Shown: piece after piece, positions 1-7,992 of the stretch | Layout of the letters: each line of letters opens with the position of its first letter | How positions within the stretch are numbered: position 1 is the stretch's first letter | NCBI GenBank assembly: GCA_030539295.1 | Contig: JAUNSJ010000024.1 | Span: 1-56,334, forward strand | DNA length: 56,334 bases | Reading direction: 5' to 3' | From: Planctomycetia bacterium | GTDB taxonomy: Bacteria; Planctomycetota; Planctomycetia; Pirellulales; Thermoguttaceae | Notes under the pieces: model-generated | Databases searched by the model: none | What the model saw: the letters and a program-made list of their open reading frames with translations, nothing else | What the model was told of the DNA's origin: nothing | Translations under genes and position numbers: made by a program

Positions 1-62
1 GCGTAAGCGAAAAGACGATCTACAATAAAATCAAACAGTTCAAACTGCGTGGCATTGTCTGA
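1..62 (+). CDS. C-terminal end of a sigma-54-type response regulator (partial)
   Basis: Only the last 19 codons are inside the window, read from base 3 to the TGA at 60-62. They include TIYNKIKQFKLRGIV, which resembles the recognition helix and tail of the Fis-type helix-turn-helix that closes NtrC-family regulators (typical pattern T-[LI]-Y-[NR]-K/R-[IL]). The rest of the gene lies to the left. The call rests on this short tail and on a stop codon followed by a hairpin, so the family assignment is an inference; another Fis-type DNA-binding protein is possible. Confidence 0.5.
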   Translation, partial: VSEKTIYNKIKQFKLRGIV

Positions 63-108
63 CGACGTTTGACCTTGCTTGGCTGACCTTGTTTGAAGTC
101 TACACATT

Positions 109-157
109 CGCGAGGGCGGCGTCTGAAGAGACCAGCGTCAGACGTCCGCCACTCGCG
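109..157 (+). terminator. Imperfect hairpin after the partial regulator
   Basis: Arms at 109-126 and 138-157 pair over about 18 bases with two single-base bulges (CGCGAG, GGCGG and CGTCTGA blocks with their complements). The loop is about 11 bases. It is followed by ATTAAAAATT rather than a clean T-run, so termination strength is uncertain. It lies 47 bases after the stop codon at 62. Confidence 0.4.
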
Positions 158-160
158 GGA

Positions 161-218
161 TTAAAAATTCTCCGCGGGTGGAGACAGTAACCACGAGGTC
201 AATGGCACAGGCACCCGC
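161..218 (-). terminator. Possible terminator of the cysteine desulfurase gene
   Basis: Read on the minus strand, GCGGGTG (218-212) pairs with CACCCGC (180-174) across a 31-base loop. It is followed by GGAGAATTTTTAAT, which contains a five-T run. It begins 15 bases past the stop codon of the gene ending at 233. The long loop makes this only a candidate. Confidence 0.35.
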
Positions 219-232
219 TTTGTCCCAAGAGC

Positions 233-1423
233 TTACTCCGCCGGCTTCTGATTGACCTTGTCCCAGAAGGGGGACAGACGTCGAAGCTGGTCAATGACCC
301 GGGGGAAGACATCCAGAACGGTTGAAACTTCCTCGTCGGTCGAATAGCGGCTTAAACTGAAGCGGACGTTGCCTTGCAGTGCGCCGGATGGAACGCCCAT
401 GGCGACGAGCACATGGGACGGATCGAGCGAGCCACTGGTGCACGCGGAACCGCTGGACGCGTAGACACCCGCTTCCGAGAGCATCATAATAATGGACTCA
501 CCTTCCACCGAATGACACGCGACGTTCAGCGTATTGGGGGTGCGATCCGCATCTTTACCGTTAATTTCGAGCCAGGGAATACGTTCGGCCAGACCTGCCT
601 GAAGTCGGTCGCGAAGTGCGGCGACTCGTGTACGTTCCTCCTCGCCGGCCGCTTCTCCCAGTTCCATTGCCTTGGCCAGACCAATAATATACGGGATGTT
701 TTCTGTGCCTCCGCGCCGCCCTTTCTCCTGATGACCGCCCAGCAGGAAGGTCCGCACCGGTGTTCCCTGTCGTACGAACAGAGCACCCACTCCCTTGGGC
801 GCATGGATCTTGTGACCGGAGAAGGAGAGCAGATCGACGTTGCGAAAGTTGCCTGTTAAATTAATTGGCAGTTTCGTTACCGTTTGCGTTGCGTCGGTGT
901 GAAAAACGATTTTCGGATCGGTCTCTTTAGCGATTCGGGCCAGTCGTTCGATTGGGAAAACGACGCCGGTTTCGTTATTGGCGTGCATAACAGAGACCAG
1001 AAGCGTTCCGCCTGGCCGTAAGGCACGCACATACTGACCCAGGTCAAGATTGCCATTGCGATCGACGTTGAGCCAGCTCACCTCGTACCCTTGACGCATA
1101 AGCTCCTTCACGACTTCCAGAATTGCCGGATGCTCCACTTTTGTCGTAATAATATGGCGGCGTCCCGGATTCGCGCGAGCGACGCCAAAGAGCGCCGCGT
1201 TATTACTTTCCGTAGCGCACGAGGTAAACAGGATCTCCGAAGGTAAGGCAGCCCCGAGCACGCGGGCGGTCGTCTGGCGCGCCTTCTGTAGGTCTTGTGC
1301 CAACTCGGTCGCCGGTTCGTACAACGAGCTTGCATTCCAGTATTTTTCCGTAAAGTAAGGCAACATAACCTTTAGCACTTCCGGATCAACGGCGGTCGTT
1401 GCATTATTGTCAAAATAAATCAT
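233..1423 (-). CDS. Cysteine desulfurase, NifS/IscS family
   Basis: Pyridoxal-phosphate enzyme that removes sulfur from L-cysteine as a persulfide for Fe-S cluster or tRNA thiolation; cytosolic. The 396-residue product starts MIYFDNNATT, the standard N-terminus of the family, so the ATG at 1423 is preferred over the start four codons upstream. SGHKIHAPKG carries the Schiff-base lysine (K205), HTDATQ (175-180) is the cofactor-binding stretch, and SSGSACTSG carries the catalytic cysteine (C328). Length and the extended loop after that Cys fit the NifS/IscS group rather than the SufS group. No iscU or other sulfur-assembly gene is adjacent, so its dedicated partner cannot be read from context. 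Confidence 0.93.
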   Translation of the reverse strand: MIYFDNNATTAVDPEVLKVMLPYFTEKYWNASSLYEPATELAQDLQKARQTTARVLGAALPSEILFTSCATESNNAALFGVARANPGRRHIITTKVEHPAILEVVKELMRQGYEVSWLNVDRNGNLDLGQYVRALRPGGTLLVSVMHANNETGVVFPIERLARIAKETDPKIVFHTDATQTVTKLPINLTGNFRNVDLLSFSGHKIHAPKGVGALFVRQGTPVRTFLLGGHQEKGRRGGTENIPYIIGLAKAMELGEAAGEEERTRVAALRDRLQAGLAERIPWLEINGKDADRTPNTLNVACHSVEGESIIMMLSEAGVYASSGSACTSGSLDPSHVLVAMGVPSGALQGNVRFSLSRYSTDEEVSTVLDVFPRVIDQLRRLSPFWDKVNQKPAE

Positions 1424-1480
1424 AATAGGGCCCATTTTTCACACATTCCGCCTTTTACTCTCCAAAACTGGCATGACGCC

Positions 1481-1509
1481 CTTTTCGAAGAGGAAATACG
1501 CGGTATAAT
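1481..1509 (+). promoter_or_regulatory. Possible promoter of the tRNA-Arg gene
   Basis: A consensus TATAAT lies at 1504-1509, 65 bases before the tRNA. The matching -35 region near 1481-1486 (CTTTTC) is poor, so the call rests mainly on the -10. Confidence 0.4.
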
Positions 1510-1574
1510 TATTATCGATGGCGCGCTCGCCTGCGGTCGATTTAGCCGACCGGGCGGCACAGCGTGCCCGTTCT

Positions 1575-1648
1575 GCCCCCGTAGCTCAGTAGGATAGAGC
1601 GACGGTTTCCTAAACCGTAGGTCGTTGGTTCGAATCCAATCGGGGGTA
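1575..1648 (+). tRNA. tRNA-Arg, anticodon CCU
   Basis: A full cloverleaf can be drawn. The acceptor stem is GCCCCCG with CGGGGGT (a G-T pair at 1:72) and discriminator A at 1648. The D arm is GCTC/GAGC. The anticodon stem is ACGGT/ACCGT around the loop TTCCTAA, and the T arm is GTTGG/CCAAT around TTCGAAT. The anticodon CCU reads the AGG arginine codon. CCA is not encoded. It is a single tRNA gene, not part of a cluster. Confidence 0.95.
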
Positions 1649-1822
1649 TCTTTGCCCCAACTGCGGAGGTCTTTATGTAATGATTATACGCCGAAGTCGC
1701 GGGATTAGCAAGAGAGGGGCGAAAATTACTCTTCCTCCGATGGAAACAAGGTAATCGGGACGCTAAAGGGCCGCTTCCAAGGCAGCAGCAAGGGTGATCG
1801 GCGCGGAGTCCTTCTTACGATT

Positions 1823-3424
1823 CTATTGTGGGCGGTTCTTTCGAGTCCGCGGGCCCGGCATGAGCAGACTGACAATCATACCGACCAGAACGACTGTAAT
1901 CGTCCCGACGACAATAATCATGTAGTTGTGCAACGGACATTTCCAGTCGCTTAAGGCAGAAGGAATCATATTGAAACTCGAGGCGGTCATCCAGAGAATA
2001 ACAAGCACGCCGGCAACCATACCGGCCAAAGCTCCGCGTGAGTTGGCCACGCGAGTAAAGATCCCCAGCAGAAAGACGCCAACGATTCCGCCACTAAAGA
2101 TCCCGGCCAAGACCCAATAGGCGTCGAGTATGCCTTTGGCGTGTATCATGGCCAGTGCGCAGCCTATTCCGAAGAGACCCCAGAGAAATGAAGCAATACG
2201 CAAGACACGCATTTGTTCCCGGTCAGACGCTTTTGGGCGATAGAACCGGGTATAGAAATCCGTTAAGGTTAATGTGGCAGCTCCGTTTAGACTTGTACTG
2301 ACCGTACTCATGGCCGCGGCCACGATCGCTGCGATAAGGAGTCCCGTAAGACCCGGCGGTAATTGATGCACGATAAAGTACGGAAATACTCCATCTCCGT
2401 TTCCAGACGCAATTTGCTCAAGCAGGTTCGGATCAGTTATCAGGTCAGGACGCGCTTGATAAAACGCGTACAGTGCGGTTCCAATAAAAAAGAAGAAAGC
2501 ACAGACCGGCATGTACAGAAGTGATCCAAACCAAAGCGACCTCTTGGCCGCCGATTCCGACTTCGCCGTCATATAGCGTTGGACGTAATTCTGGTCGATT
2601 CCAAAATTTTGCAAATTAATCACTGTACCGTAAAAAAAGACCACCCAGAAGGTACGCGAGGTAAAATCAAGGTTCATACCACCGAGACTGAACTTGTTAT
2701 TATCCCAGGCAATTTGAAAGAGCTGACCAGGCCCCTCCGGCATGGAAAGAGGCAGGACAATCGCACAGACTGTCGCACCGATGATCAAGACTGCCGACTG
2801 CACTGCATCGGTCCATATAACGCCGGCAATCCCACCAAGCATGGAATAAACCGTTGTAGCCAAACCAACCAGTACAATAATTGCAATAATATTCCAACCG
2901 AATAAATGATGCAATGGAATGGCCAATAGAAAGAGGACCGAGCCAACGCGTGCAAGCTGGGTAAGCATGTAGCAGACCGTTCCGTAAACACGGGCCCAAA
3001 CTCCGAATCGCGATTCCAAGTGCTCATACGCGGAAACGGACCCGCAACTCCGATAAAACGGAATAAACCAACGCGCGGCAATCCACGTACAAGGCAAGAC
3101 GGTCAGTGCCGCAACCCAGGCGTTCCAGTTTCCAACGAAAGATGAGCCGGGATTCGCCAGAAAACTGATACTGCTCACATACGTTCCGAATATGGACAGG
3201 CCAATAATCAGACTCGGAATCGACTGACCGCCATTGGTAAAAGAATCGGCCGATCGACTCTTGAAATAGAAGCGACAGCCGATCGCTATCGACAGGAGCA
3301 TGTAGAATATAATAACCACCAGATCGAGGAGTGGCAGAGCCGTAGTGTTTCCAACCGCCTGAAGGTTGGGAATACAGTGCACGGTACTCGAAAAAACTGT
3401 CAATAACGATTCTGCTCCTGTCAT
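1823..3424 (-). CDS. Sodium:solute symporter (SSS family), probably for sialic acid or a related sugar acid
   Basis: Inner-membrane sodium-coupled uptake protein of 533 residues with about 13 hydrophobic segments. The N-terminal motif GGQSIPSLIIGLSIFGTYVSS and the later AAIVAAAMSTVSTSLNGAATL correspond to the sodium- and substrate-binding helices TM1 and TM8 of SSS transporters. It is the last gene of a minus-strand cluster that also encodes a DapA/NanA-type aldolase (145 bases upstream) and an exported sialidase-like protein. By analogy with known sialic-acid SSS transporters the substrate is likely the sugar released by that enzyme. The substrate is inferred from context only; the family is clear. 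Confidence 0.85.
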   Translation of the reverse strand: MTGAESLLTVFSSTVHCIPNLQAVGNTTALPLLDLVVIIFYMLLSIAIGCRFYFKSRSADSFTNGGQSIPSLIIGLSIFGTYVSSISFLANPGSSFVGNWNAWVAALTVLPCTWIAARWFIPFYRSCGSVSAYEHLESRFGVWARVYGTVCYMLTQLARVGSVLFLLAIPLHHLFGWNIIAIIVLVGLATTVYSMLGGIAGVIWTDAVQSAVLIIGATVCAIVLPLSMPEGPGQLFQIAWDNNKFSLGGMNLDFTSRTFWVVFFYGTVINLQNFGIDQNYVQRYMTAKSESAAKRSLWFGSLLYMPVCAFFFFIGTALYAFYQARPDLITDPNLLEQIASGNGDGVFPYFIVHQLPPGLTGLLIAAIVAAAMSTVSTSLNGAATLTLTDFYTRFYRPKASDREQMRVLRIASFLWGLFGIGCALAMIHAKGILDAYWVLAGIFSGGIVGVFLLGIFTRVANSRGALAGMVAGVLVILWMTASSFNMIPSALSDWKCPLHNYMIIVVGTITVVLVGMIVSLLMPGPRTRKNRPQ

Positions 3425-3569
3425 AGCAACCCCAATCTTTCCCTATTACTCACAATGTGTCAAATACCTGTTATGGCCGACGGCGCGATACAATTATCCA
3501 TTCATTATAGGCAATCCTGACTATTACGCAACCCCGCCAGGCACCCCACGCGGACAAGACGGGCCAGCC

Positions 3570-4550
3570 TTAATTGAGGCCAAGCTGTTCGATAAGCTCG
3601 CGTATGGCAGTGCGTTCCTGCTCACAAACGCTTCGGTAGGGCGGAATCATGTACTCGCCACACACTCCGAGCAGGGCGAGCGCCGCTTTTAGTCCGCACG
3701 GAACGCCAAGACTCTTTTGCGGCACCGCGTAAATCCGGTTGAGCAATTCGATCTTCGTTTGGAAACGGGTCATTGCGGCCGTGTCGCCCTGTTGATACGC
3801 ATTGTATAAACCAACGAATATTTCAGGGTAGAGATTCGAACCGCTATTAACGCCACCGGCGGCCCCGAGTGTCATGGCTTTGCCGAGCAGTGAGTCGGGA
3901 CCCATGAGCACGGAGAAATTGTGACGCACCATTGCCAGATTACAAAGTTTTGCAAAGTAGTCAAGATCGCCGCCGCTGTCCTTTATCCCAATGAATTTCG
4001 GATGGTCAATAATCCGCTTGACCGTTTCCAGGTCGAAGTTCACGCCTGTGTTTTCCGGCATATTATAGAGGATCAGAGGCAGAGGCGACGCGCTGGCCAA
4101 CTCGCACAAATAATCGCCCATCAGGACCGGGTTGGGTCGATAATAATAGGGAGCCGTTACAACGCAAGCGGCCACACCGGCGTCCGCTGCACAATGCGCC
4201 AGATGAAGACTTTCAACGAGCGAAGTATCGGAAATGCCCGTAAAAACAGGGATTCTGTCCTGCACAAGCTGCATCGTTGCCCGAACAAATTCACGTCGCA
4301 GCTCATGACTCATCGCCGCAAATTCGCCTGTCGTACCCAAAAGAAACAGGGCGGATACACCACCATCAATTAATCGATTCGTCAAACGTTCAAGACTGGC
4401 AAGATCAAGTTTTTCCCGATCAAGTAGCGGGGTCACAACCGGCGTAACGATTCCGCGTATTATGGGGAAAGCACTTTTATTGTAACTCTGGTGAATCGTA
4501 GCCGTGAGAGATGTATGGGGCATTGACGCCATAAACTTTTGTGGGATCAT
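3570..4550 (-). CDS. DapA/NanA superfamily aldolase, probably N-acetylneuraminate lyase type
   Basis: Cytosolic class I aldolase or lyase of the dihydrodipicolinate synthase/N-acetylneuraminate lyase superfamily, 326 residues. The fold signatures are present in order: TPVVTPL, FLLGTTGEFAAMS (pyruvate-carboxylate-binding GTTGE-like loop), APYYYRPN, LYNMPENTGVNF with the catalytic tyrosine, and GIKDSGGD with the Schiff-base lysine. The first 28 residues before PIIRGIVTPV are unusually long for the family, so the true start may be one of the internal ATG codons. Neighbouring sialidase and SSS genes point to sialic-acid cleavage to N-acetylmannosamine and pyruvate. Members of this superfamily also act on other keto-acids, so the substrate is not proven. 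Confidence 0.8.
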   Translation of the reverse strand: MIPQKFMASMPHTSLTATIHQSYNKSAFPIIRGIVTPVVTPLLDREKLDLASLERLTNRLIDGGVSALFLLGTTGEFAAMSHELRREFVRATMQLVQDRIPVFTGISDTSLVESLHLAHCAADAGVAACVVTAPYYYRPNPVLMGDYLCELASASPLPLILYNMPENTGVNFDLETVKRIIDHPKFIGIKDSGGDLDYFAKLCNLAMVRHNFSVLMGPDSLLGKAMTLGAAGGVNSGSNLYPEIFVGLYNAYQQGDTAAMTRFQTKIELLNRIYAVPQKSLGVPCGLKAALALLGVCGEYMIPPYRSVCEQERTAIRELIEQLGLN

Positions 4551-4665
4551 ATCTGTAACTTTCTAATTACTTCAAACGTCCAGGCTCCGGAGTACACGTA
4601 TGAATAGCGGAAAAAACGGCATTGATAGTTCGTACGTGTGTCCCGGAACCAGTGAGAACGAATGG

Positions 4666-5928
4666 TCAAAAATTTTTAATCGGTTTGTGTTCGCCGCGAT
4701 CTATTTCCTTTATGACCTGTAAAACCTTTTCCGTATCCCAGTATTCCCCGGGCATTCCGTCAGGCTTCGTGTAGCGAACGGCACCCTCCCACCAAGAGTC
4801 GAATTGGTCGGTTGGCTTATTGACCAAGATATTCAATTGACTTTGTGGAGAGATCAGTTTCCCGGCAAAAACATCGTCTTCCGTGAATTTTGCACAAAAG
4901 ATTTCCCTTTCAAGACCACGGTTTCGGTCATACGTAATATAAATAGTACCATCGGGAGCCTGGTCGCCGTCGGGATAAGAGCAGCGAAACCGAGGCTCAA
5001 TCATGAGACTGCGGCTCCAGGTCTTGCCATCATCTTTTGAGATAAATGCCATAAGACGGGTTCGGGCACAAAATTCGTCGAGTTCGCCATGTTTGACCAG
5101 GAGAAGATTACCCGAATGCAAGCGACGGACGAAGAAACGGGAAATGGGATGCTGTATCTCCGACAGCGTGAACGGGGACCATGTCTTGCCTCCGTCGAGC
5201 GAAAAAGTTTCGCCGATGCCGGGAACGCCCAGACGGTTGTACAGCCAGAGAGACCCGTCTTGCTTTTCGAGCAGATTATGTTCGTCCGCGCCTCGCATTT
5301 CTTCTGGCGGTGCCGTGCCAACAGAAAGGAATTCCACTGTCTGTCCCTGGTCGGTGGATACATAAACGGCGGCGCCGCGCGGTTCCTGTACCGGATAGAG
5401 CCAACGGCCAGCGGCGTCAACAATGGGTTTATTCAACATAACGCCATCACAAATACGTCTCGGTTCCGACCAGGTCGCGTTCTCCCCGTCTTCCGGATTG
5501 TCAGTGTGTATCTCCCATTGACCAACAGGGGTACTGTGCATAATATGCTGTCCCCAAAAGAGCCATACACGTCCATTTGGATCGGTCCACAAAATCTCAT
5601 CAAAAGCTCGGGCCTTGTCTTCCGGATCAATGGCGAAAAGAGGCTTTGACCAAGTCAAGCCGCCGTCAGCACTGGTCGCAACGAGAATGTAGTTATCTTC
5701 TCCCTCACCCATACCTCCGGCATACCAGGAAGCCCAAATTCGCGCGTTGTCACTAACGCAGAGAGTGGATACACATTGAAATTTACGATGGGCATCATCA
5801 TAGTTCTCAGTTAGGGGCCGAACAATTTTCGCCGGCTTTTGCCCTTCGTCGATTGGTTCTTCCGCGCAAACGGAGTCGGTGAGTGCAGGAAGAGCCATCC
5901 ATAGAACAGCTAAGAGGAATCGGTACAT
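4666..5928 (-). CDS. Exported sialidase-family (BNR/Asp-box) protein
   Basis: A 420-residue protein with a signal peptide (hydrophobic core 4-18, likely cleavage near residue 22). It has Asp-box repeats of the form S-x-D-x-G-x-T-W: SADGGLTW (86-93), SLDGGKTW (243-250) and SKDDGKTW (297-304), with a degenerate STDQGQTV at 191-198. These mark a six-bladed sialidase-type propeller. As an exported exo-sialidase it would release terminal sialic acid outside the cytoplasm. It heads the minus-strand cluster with the aldolase and symporter, giving release, uptake and cleavage in one block. Asp-box proteins also include other hydrolases, so specificity is inferred from the neighbours. Confidence 0.75.
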   Translation of the reverse strand: MYRFLLAVLWMALPALTDSVCAEEPIDEGQKPAKIVRPLTENYDDAHRKFQCVSTLCVSDNARIWASWYAGGMGEGEDNYILVATSADGGLTWSKPLFAIDPEDKARAFDEILWTDPNGRVWLFWGQHIMHSTPVGQWEIHTDNPEDGENATWSEPRRICDGVMLNKPIVDAAGRWLYPVQEPRGAAVYVSTDQGQTVEFLSVGTAPPEEMRGADEHNLLEKQDGSLWLYNRLGVPGIGETFSLDGGKTWSPFTLSEIQHPISRFFVRRLHSGNLLLVKHGELDEFCARTRLMAFISKDDGKTWSRSLMIEPRFRCSYPDGDQAPDGTIYITYDRNRGLEREIFCAKFTEDDVFAGKLISPQSQLNILVNKPTDQFDSWWEGAVRYTKPDGMPGEYWDTEKVLQVIKEIDRGEHKPIKNF

Positions 5929-6071
5929 GGTTTATCCTTATTGTTAGTGTAATTTGGTACGATCCGCGAGTCATTTTGCAACATCCAATTATAATGAATT
6001 GGTCAGCCGAGGCCTTCTTCATTGCATTTTGACTCAAAAGAAGTGGGGTGAGTCACTGCCGATTATCTGCC

Positions 6072-6096
6072 GTTGCGGGCGTACATTCCCCGCAAC
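6072..6096. repeat. Perfect 8-bp inverted repeat (hairpin)
   Basis: GTTGCGGG (6072-6079) and CCCGCAAC (6089-6096) can form a hairpin with a nine-base loop. It lies in the 286-base gap between the sialidase gene and the lipoprotein gene. No T-run follows directly on either strand, so it is not called a terminator. The remainder of the gap shows no coding potential. Confidence 0.45.
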
Positions 6097-6108
6097 AGCG
6101 TAATCCGG

Positions 6109-6128
6109 CACAAAAAAATTTTTTTGTG
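6109..6128. repeat. 20-bp perfect palindrome with A7T7 core
   Basis: The sequence CAC-A7-T7-GTG is a complete palindrome. Runs of this kind are intrinsically bent and can be operator or architectural-protein sites. It lies between the sialidase promoter region and the end of the lipoprotein gene. Function is unknown. Confidence 0.5.
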
Positions 6129-6214
6129 AAAGGAACACACGTTTCAGCGAGTCCACTCACCTGTTCGAAATTTGATGAATGGACAGACAGTGGTGGGACA
6201 GTTCATTCGAACGA

Positions 6215-6640
6215 TTATTGCCCGAGCGCTTTTCCCGATTCAAGTGCAAGGTCAAGCGTCATTTTGCGGCCTTTAATCTCTACCTTTAATGTACTGCCAT
6301 CTTCGTGGAGCTTGGGATCCGTAATCATCTTGTAGGAAGCCTTGGTCTCATTGGAATAGGCCGGGTCGGTGTTCTTTACCTGCCCCATATATTTACTTCC
6401 TCGTACTCGTATCAGTTTTTCGCCCAAGGTAACCAGCGCCGTGTACTTGCCGTCAACAATATTACCGCCGCCATCGCTTCCTCCGGCACCTGTGGGAAGA
6501 AAGAAGACGGCTCCTTTTTCGACCGGCTGTCCGTCCAGCGTTACATTGCCGGACACTTCAATTTCGTGCCGACCTGGTTTCCCGCATCCCGTAGCCAAAA
6601 CCAGCGACAGTAACATGGCAACTATTATGGAATATTTCAT
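6215..6640 (-). CDS. Small planctomycete-type lipoprotein with a carboxypeptidase-regulatory-like domain
   Basis: A 141-residue exported protein. The start MKYSIIVAML at 6640 follows an AAAGG site and replaces the longer frame that opens with TTG. The lipobox LATGC sits at the end of a signal peptide of about 18 residues. The remainder, starting VSGNVTLDGQPVEKGAVFFLP, is the beta-sandwich pattern found in small planctomycete lipoproteins that commonly accompany DUF1559 genes. The next gene upstream on the same strand is such a gene (6724-7689), 83 bases away, so the two are likely co-expressed. Specific function is unknown. Confidence 0.75.
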   Translation of the reverse strand: MKYSIIVAMLLSLVLATGCGKPGRHEIEVSGNVTLDGQPVEKGAVFFLPTGAGGSDGGGNIVDGKYTALVTLGEKLIRVRGSKYMGQVKNTDPAYSNETKASYKMITDPKLHEDGSTLKVEIKGRKMTLDLALESGKALGQ

Positions 6641-6723
6641 TTTTTGCCTTTTCAATCATGTATAAGGTTTTATTTGTTCCGGCCAACGCAGGTCAGCCGG
6701 AGTTCGCATAGCGACCGAAGTAT

Positions 6724-7689
6724 TTATAGTGACTCCGTTTCACCGCCCTGACTTGAGCCAAGGGCCTTCCAGGTCAGAAGATTGATCGTTTCACTCACAA
6801 ATCGAACGGAGCCGTCGCACATCGCTGTGTTGACTCCGCCTGCATGCCGGCTTCTCGCATAGAGAATATGGCCTGCCGCGTTTCCATCGGTACACGGAGC
6901 AAGCAACGTACTGACACAGTTATCACCGGCAATTTCATCGGGCGCCGTCGTGTTCGGCACACCACTGACCATGAACATGTGCCCACCGGAATCGTTATGA
7001 ATATCACCACGTTGGTCATTCATGCCGAAACCATTATTGTATGGGTCATCCGTTGGAATCAGACATTCCGAAAGCATAAGCGTGTTCGACAGACCGTCTG
7101 TTATGGATTCGAAACCTTGTATGAGATTCTTTTGAAACGGAGCACCTTTAAAAACGTGATTTGTCAGCAAGTCCAGGGATGTATTGCCCACATTCTCTTT
7201 CTGACCCACTCGCGAATCTCCATAATTCACCACATAGTTCCCAACGGATCGCCACCACTCTTGACGGTTCTGATCCGAGGTATCGGTATATCCCGCATTA
7301 TTCGGGTCGCTCGGGCAGACATAGACCGGAATCTTATTATGAAGACAGGCAGCGTTAACTTTTGGCCAACCACCACAGAAATCGACTTTCCAGTCATAAC
7401 TTGAGATAACGTTACCAGCTTCAATAAAAGGCAGCGAACGAACGGTCCAGGAATGACGTTTTAAATCCGGGTTGTCACTCCTGGAGGCAAAAGGAAGTTT
7501 TGTGTTCGTATCGTGATAATTGTGCATAGCCAGTGCCCACTGCTTAAGGTTATTCGTGCACTGCATGCGACGCGCCGCTTCACGAGCTGCCTGTACGGCA
7601 GGAAGGAGCAGGGCAATTAAAATGCCGATGATCGCTATGACCACCAGCAATTCGACAAGGGTGAAACCCAGAATACTGTGTTTTCTCAT
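6724..7689 (-). CDS. DUF1559 pseudopilin-like protein
   Basis: A 321-residue surface or extracellular protein of the planctomycete DUF1559 family. The leader is only MRKHSILG followed by FTLVELLVVIAIIGILIALL, a type IV prepilin-like cleavage site and hydrophobic helix. The next block, PAVQAAREAARRMQC, is typical of the family. The C-terminal H-x-DG region appears as RHAGGVNTAMCDGSVRF. The start follows an AGGAG site six bases upstream. It pairs with the lipoprotein gene downstream. These proteins are numerous in each planctomycete genome and their roles are largely unknown. The second DUF1559 protein in this window (34295-35509) differs in having a long Cys-rich leader. Confidence 0.93.
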   Translation of the reverse strand: MRKHSILGFTLVELLVVIAIIGILIALLLPAVQAAREAARRMQCTNNLKQWALAMHNYHDTNTKLPFASRSDNPDLKRHSWTVRSLPFIEAGNVISSYDWKVDFCGGWPKVNAACLHNKIPVYVCPSDPNNAGYTDTSDQNRQEWWRSVGNYVVNYGDSRVGQKENVGNTSLDLLTNHVFKGAPFQKNLIQGFESITDGLSNTLMLSECLIPTDDPYNNGFGMNDQRGDIHNDSGGHMFMVSGVPNTTAPDEIAGDNCVSTLLAPCTDGNAAGHILYARSRHAGGVNTAMCDGSVRFVSETINLLTWKALGSSQGGETESL

Positions 7690-7992
7690 TTTTCAGTCTC
7701 CTAAAATCATTGTAACGATTTGTGTCAATTCGTCGTGACGTCCGCATCATGACGTTGCTTTGCGATCCTCATGCTGATTCCGCAGGAGCGTCTTCAGGCA
7801 AAGAAGTTGAACGCGGGCGCTTCGGAAAATCAAAAAATATTCGAACATCGTATGATCTAACCTACGGTAATCAATTATTTTTCGTTCGCGACCCTGCTGT
7901 CGCTTCTCTTGCCTGAACTTACTTATATAATAGCAACAAAACCAAATAAAGCAATAGTAAAAATAGCGTCATTCGTTTGTGTAAATACGACA
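7690..7992. other. Intergenic stretch between the AraC-type regulator and the DUF1559 gene
   Basis: This 303-base, A+T-rich gap holds the 5' region of the DUF1559 gene and the end of the regulator gene. I see no credible open frame, hairpin terminator or consensus promoter in it. Confidence 0.5.
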
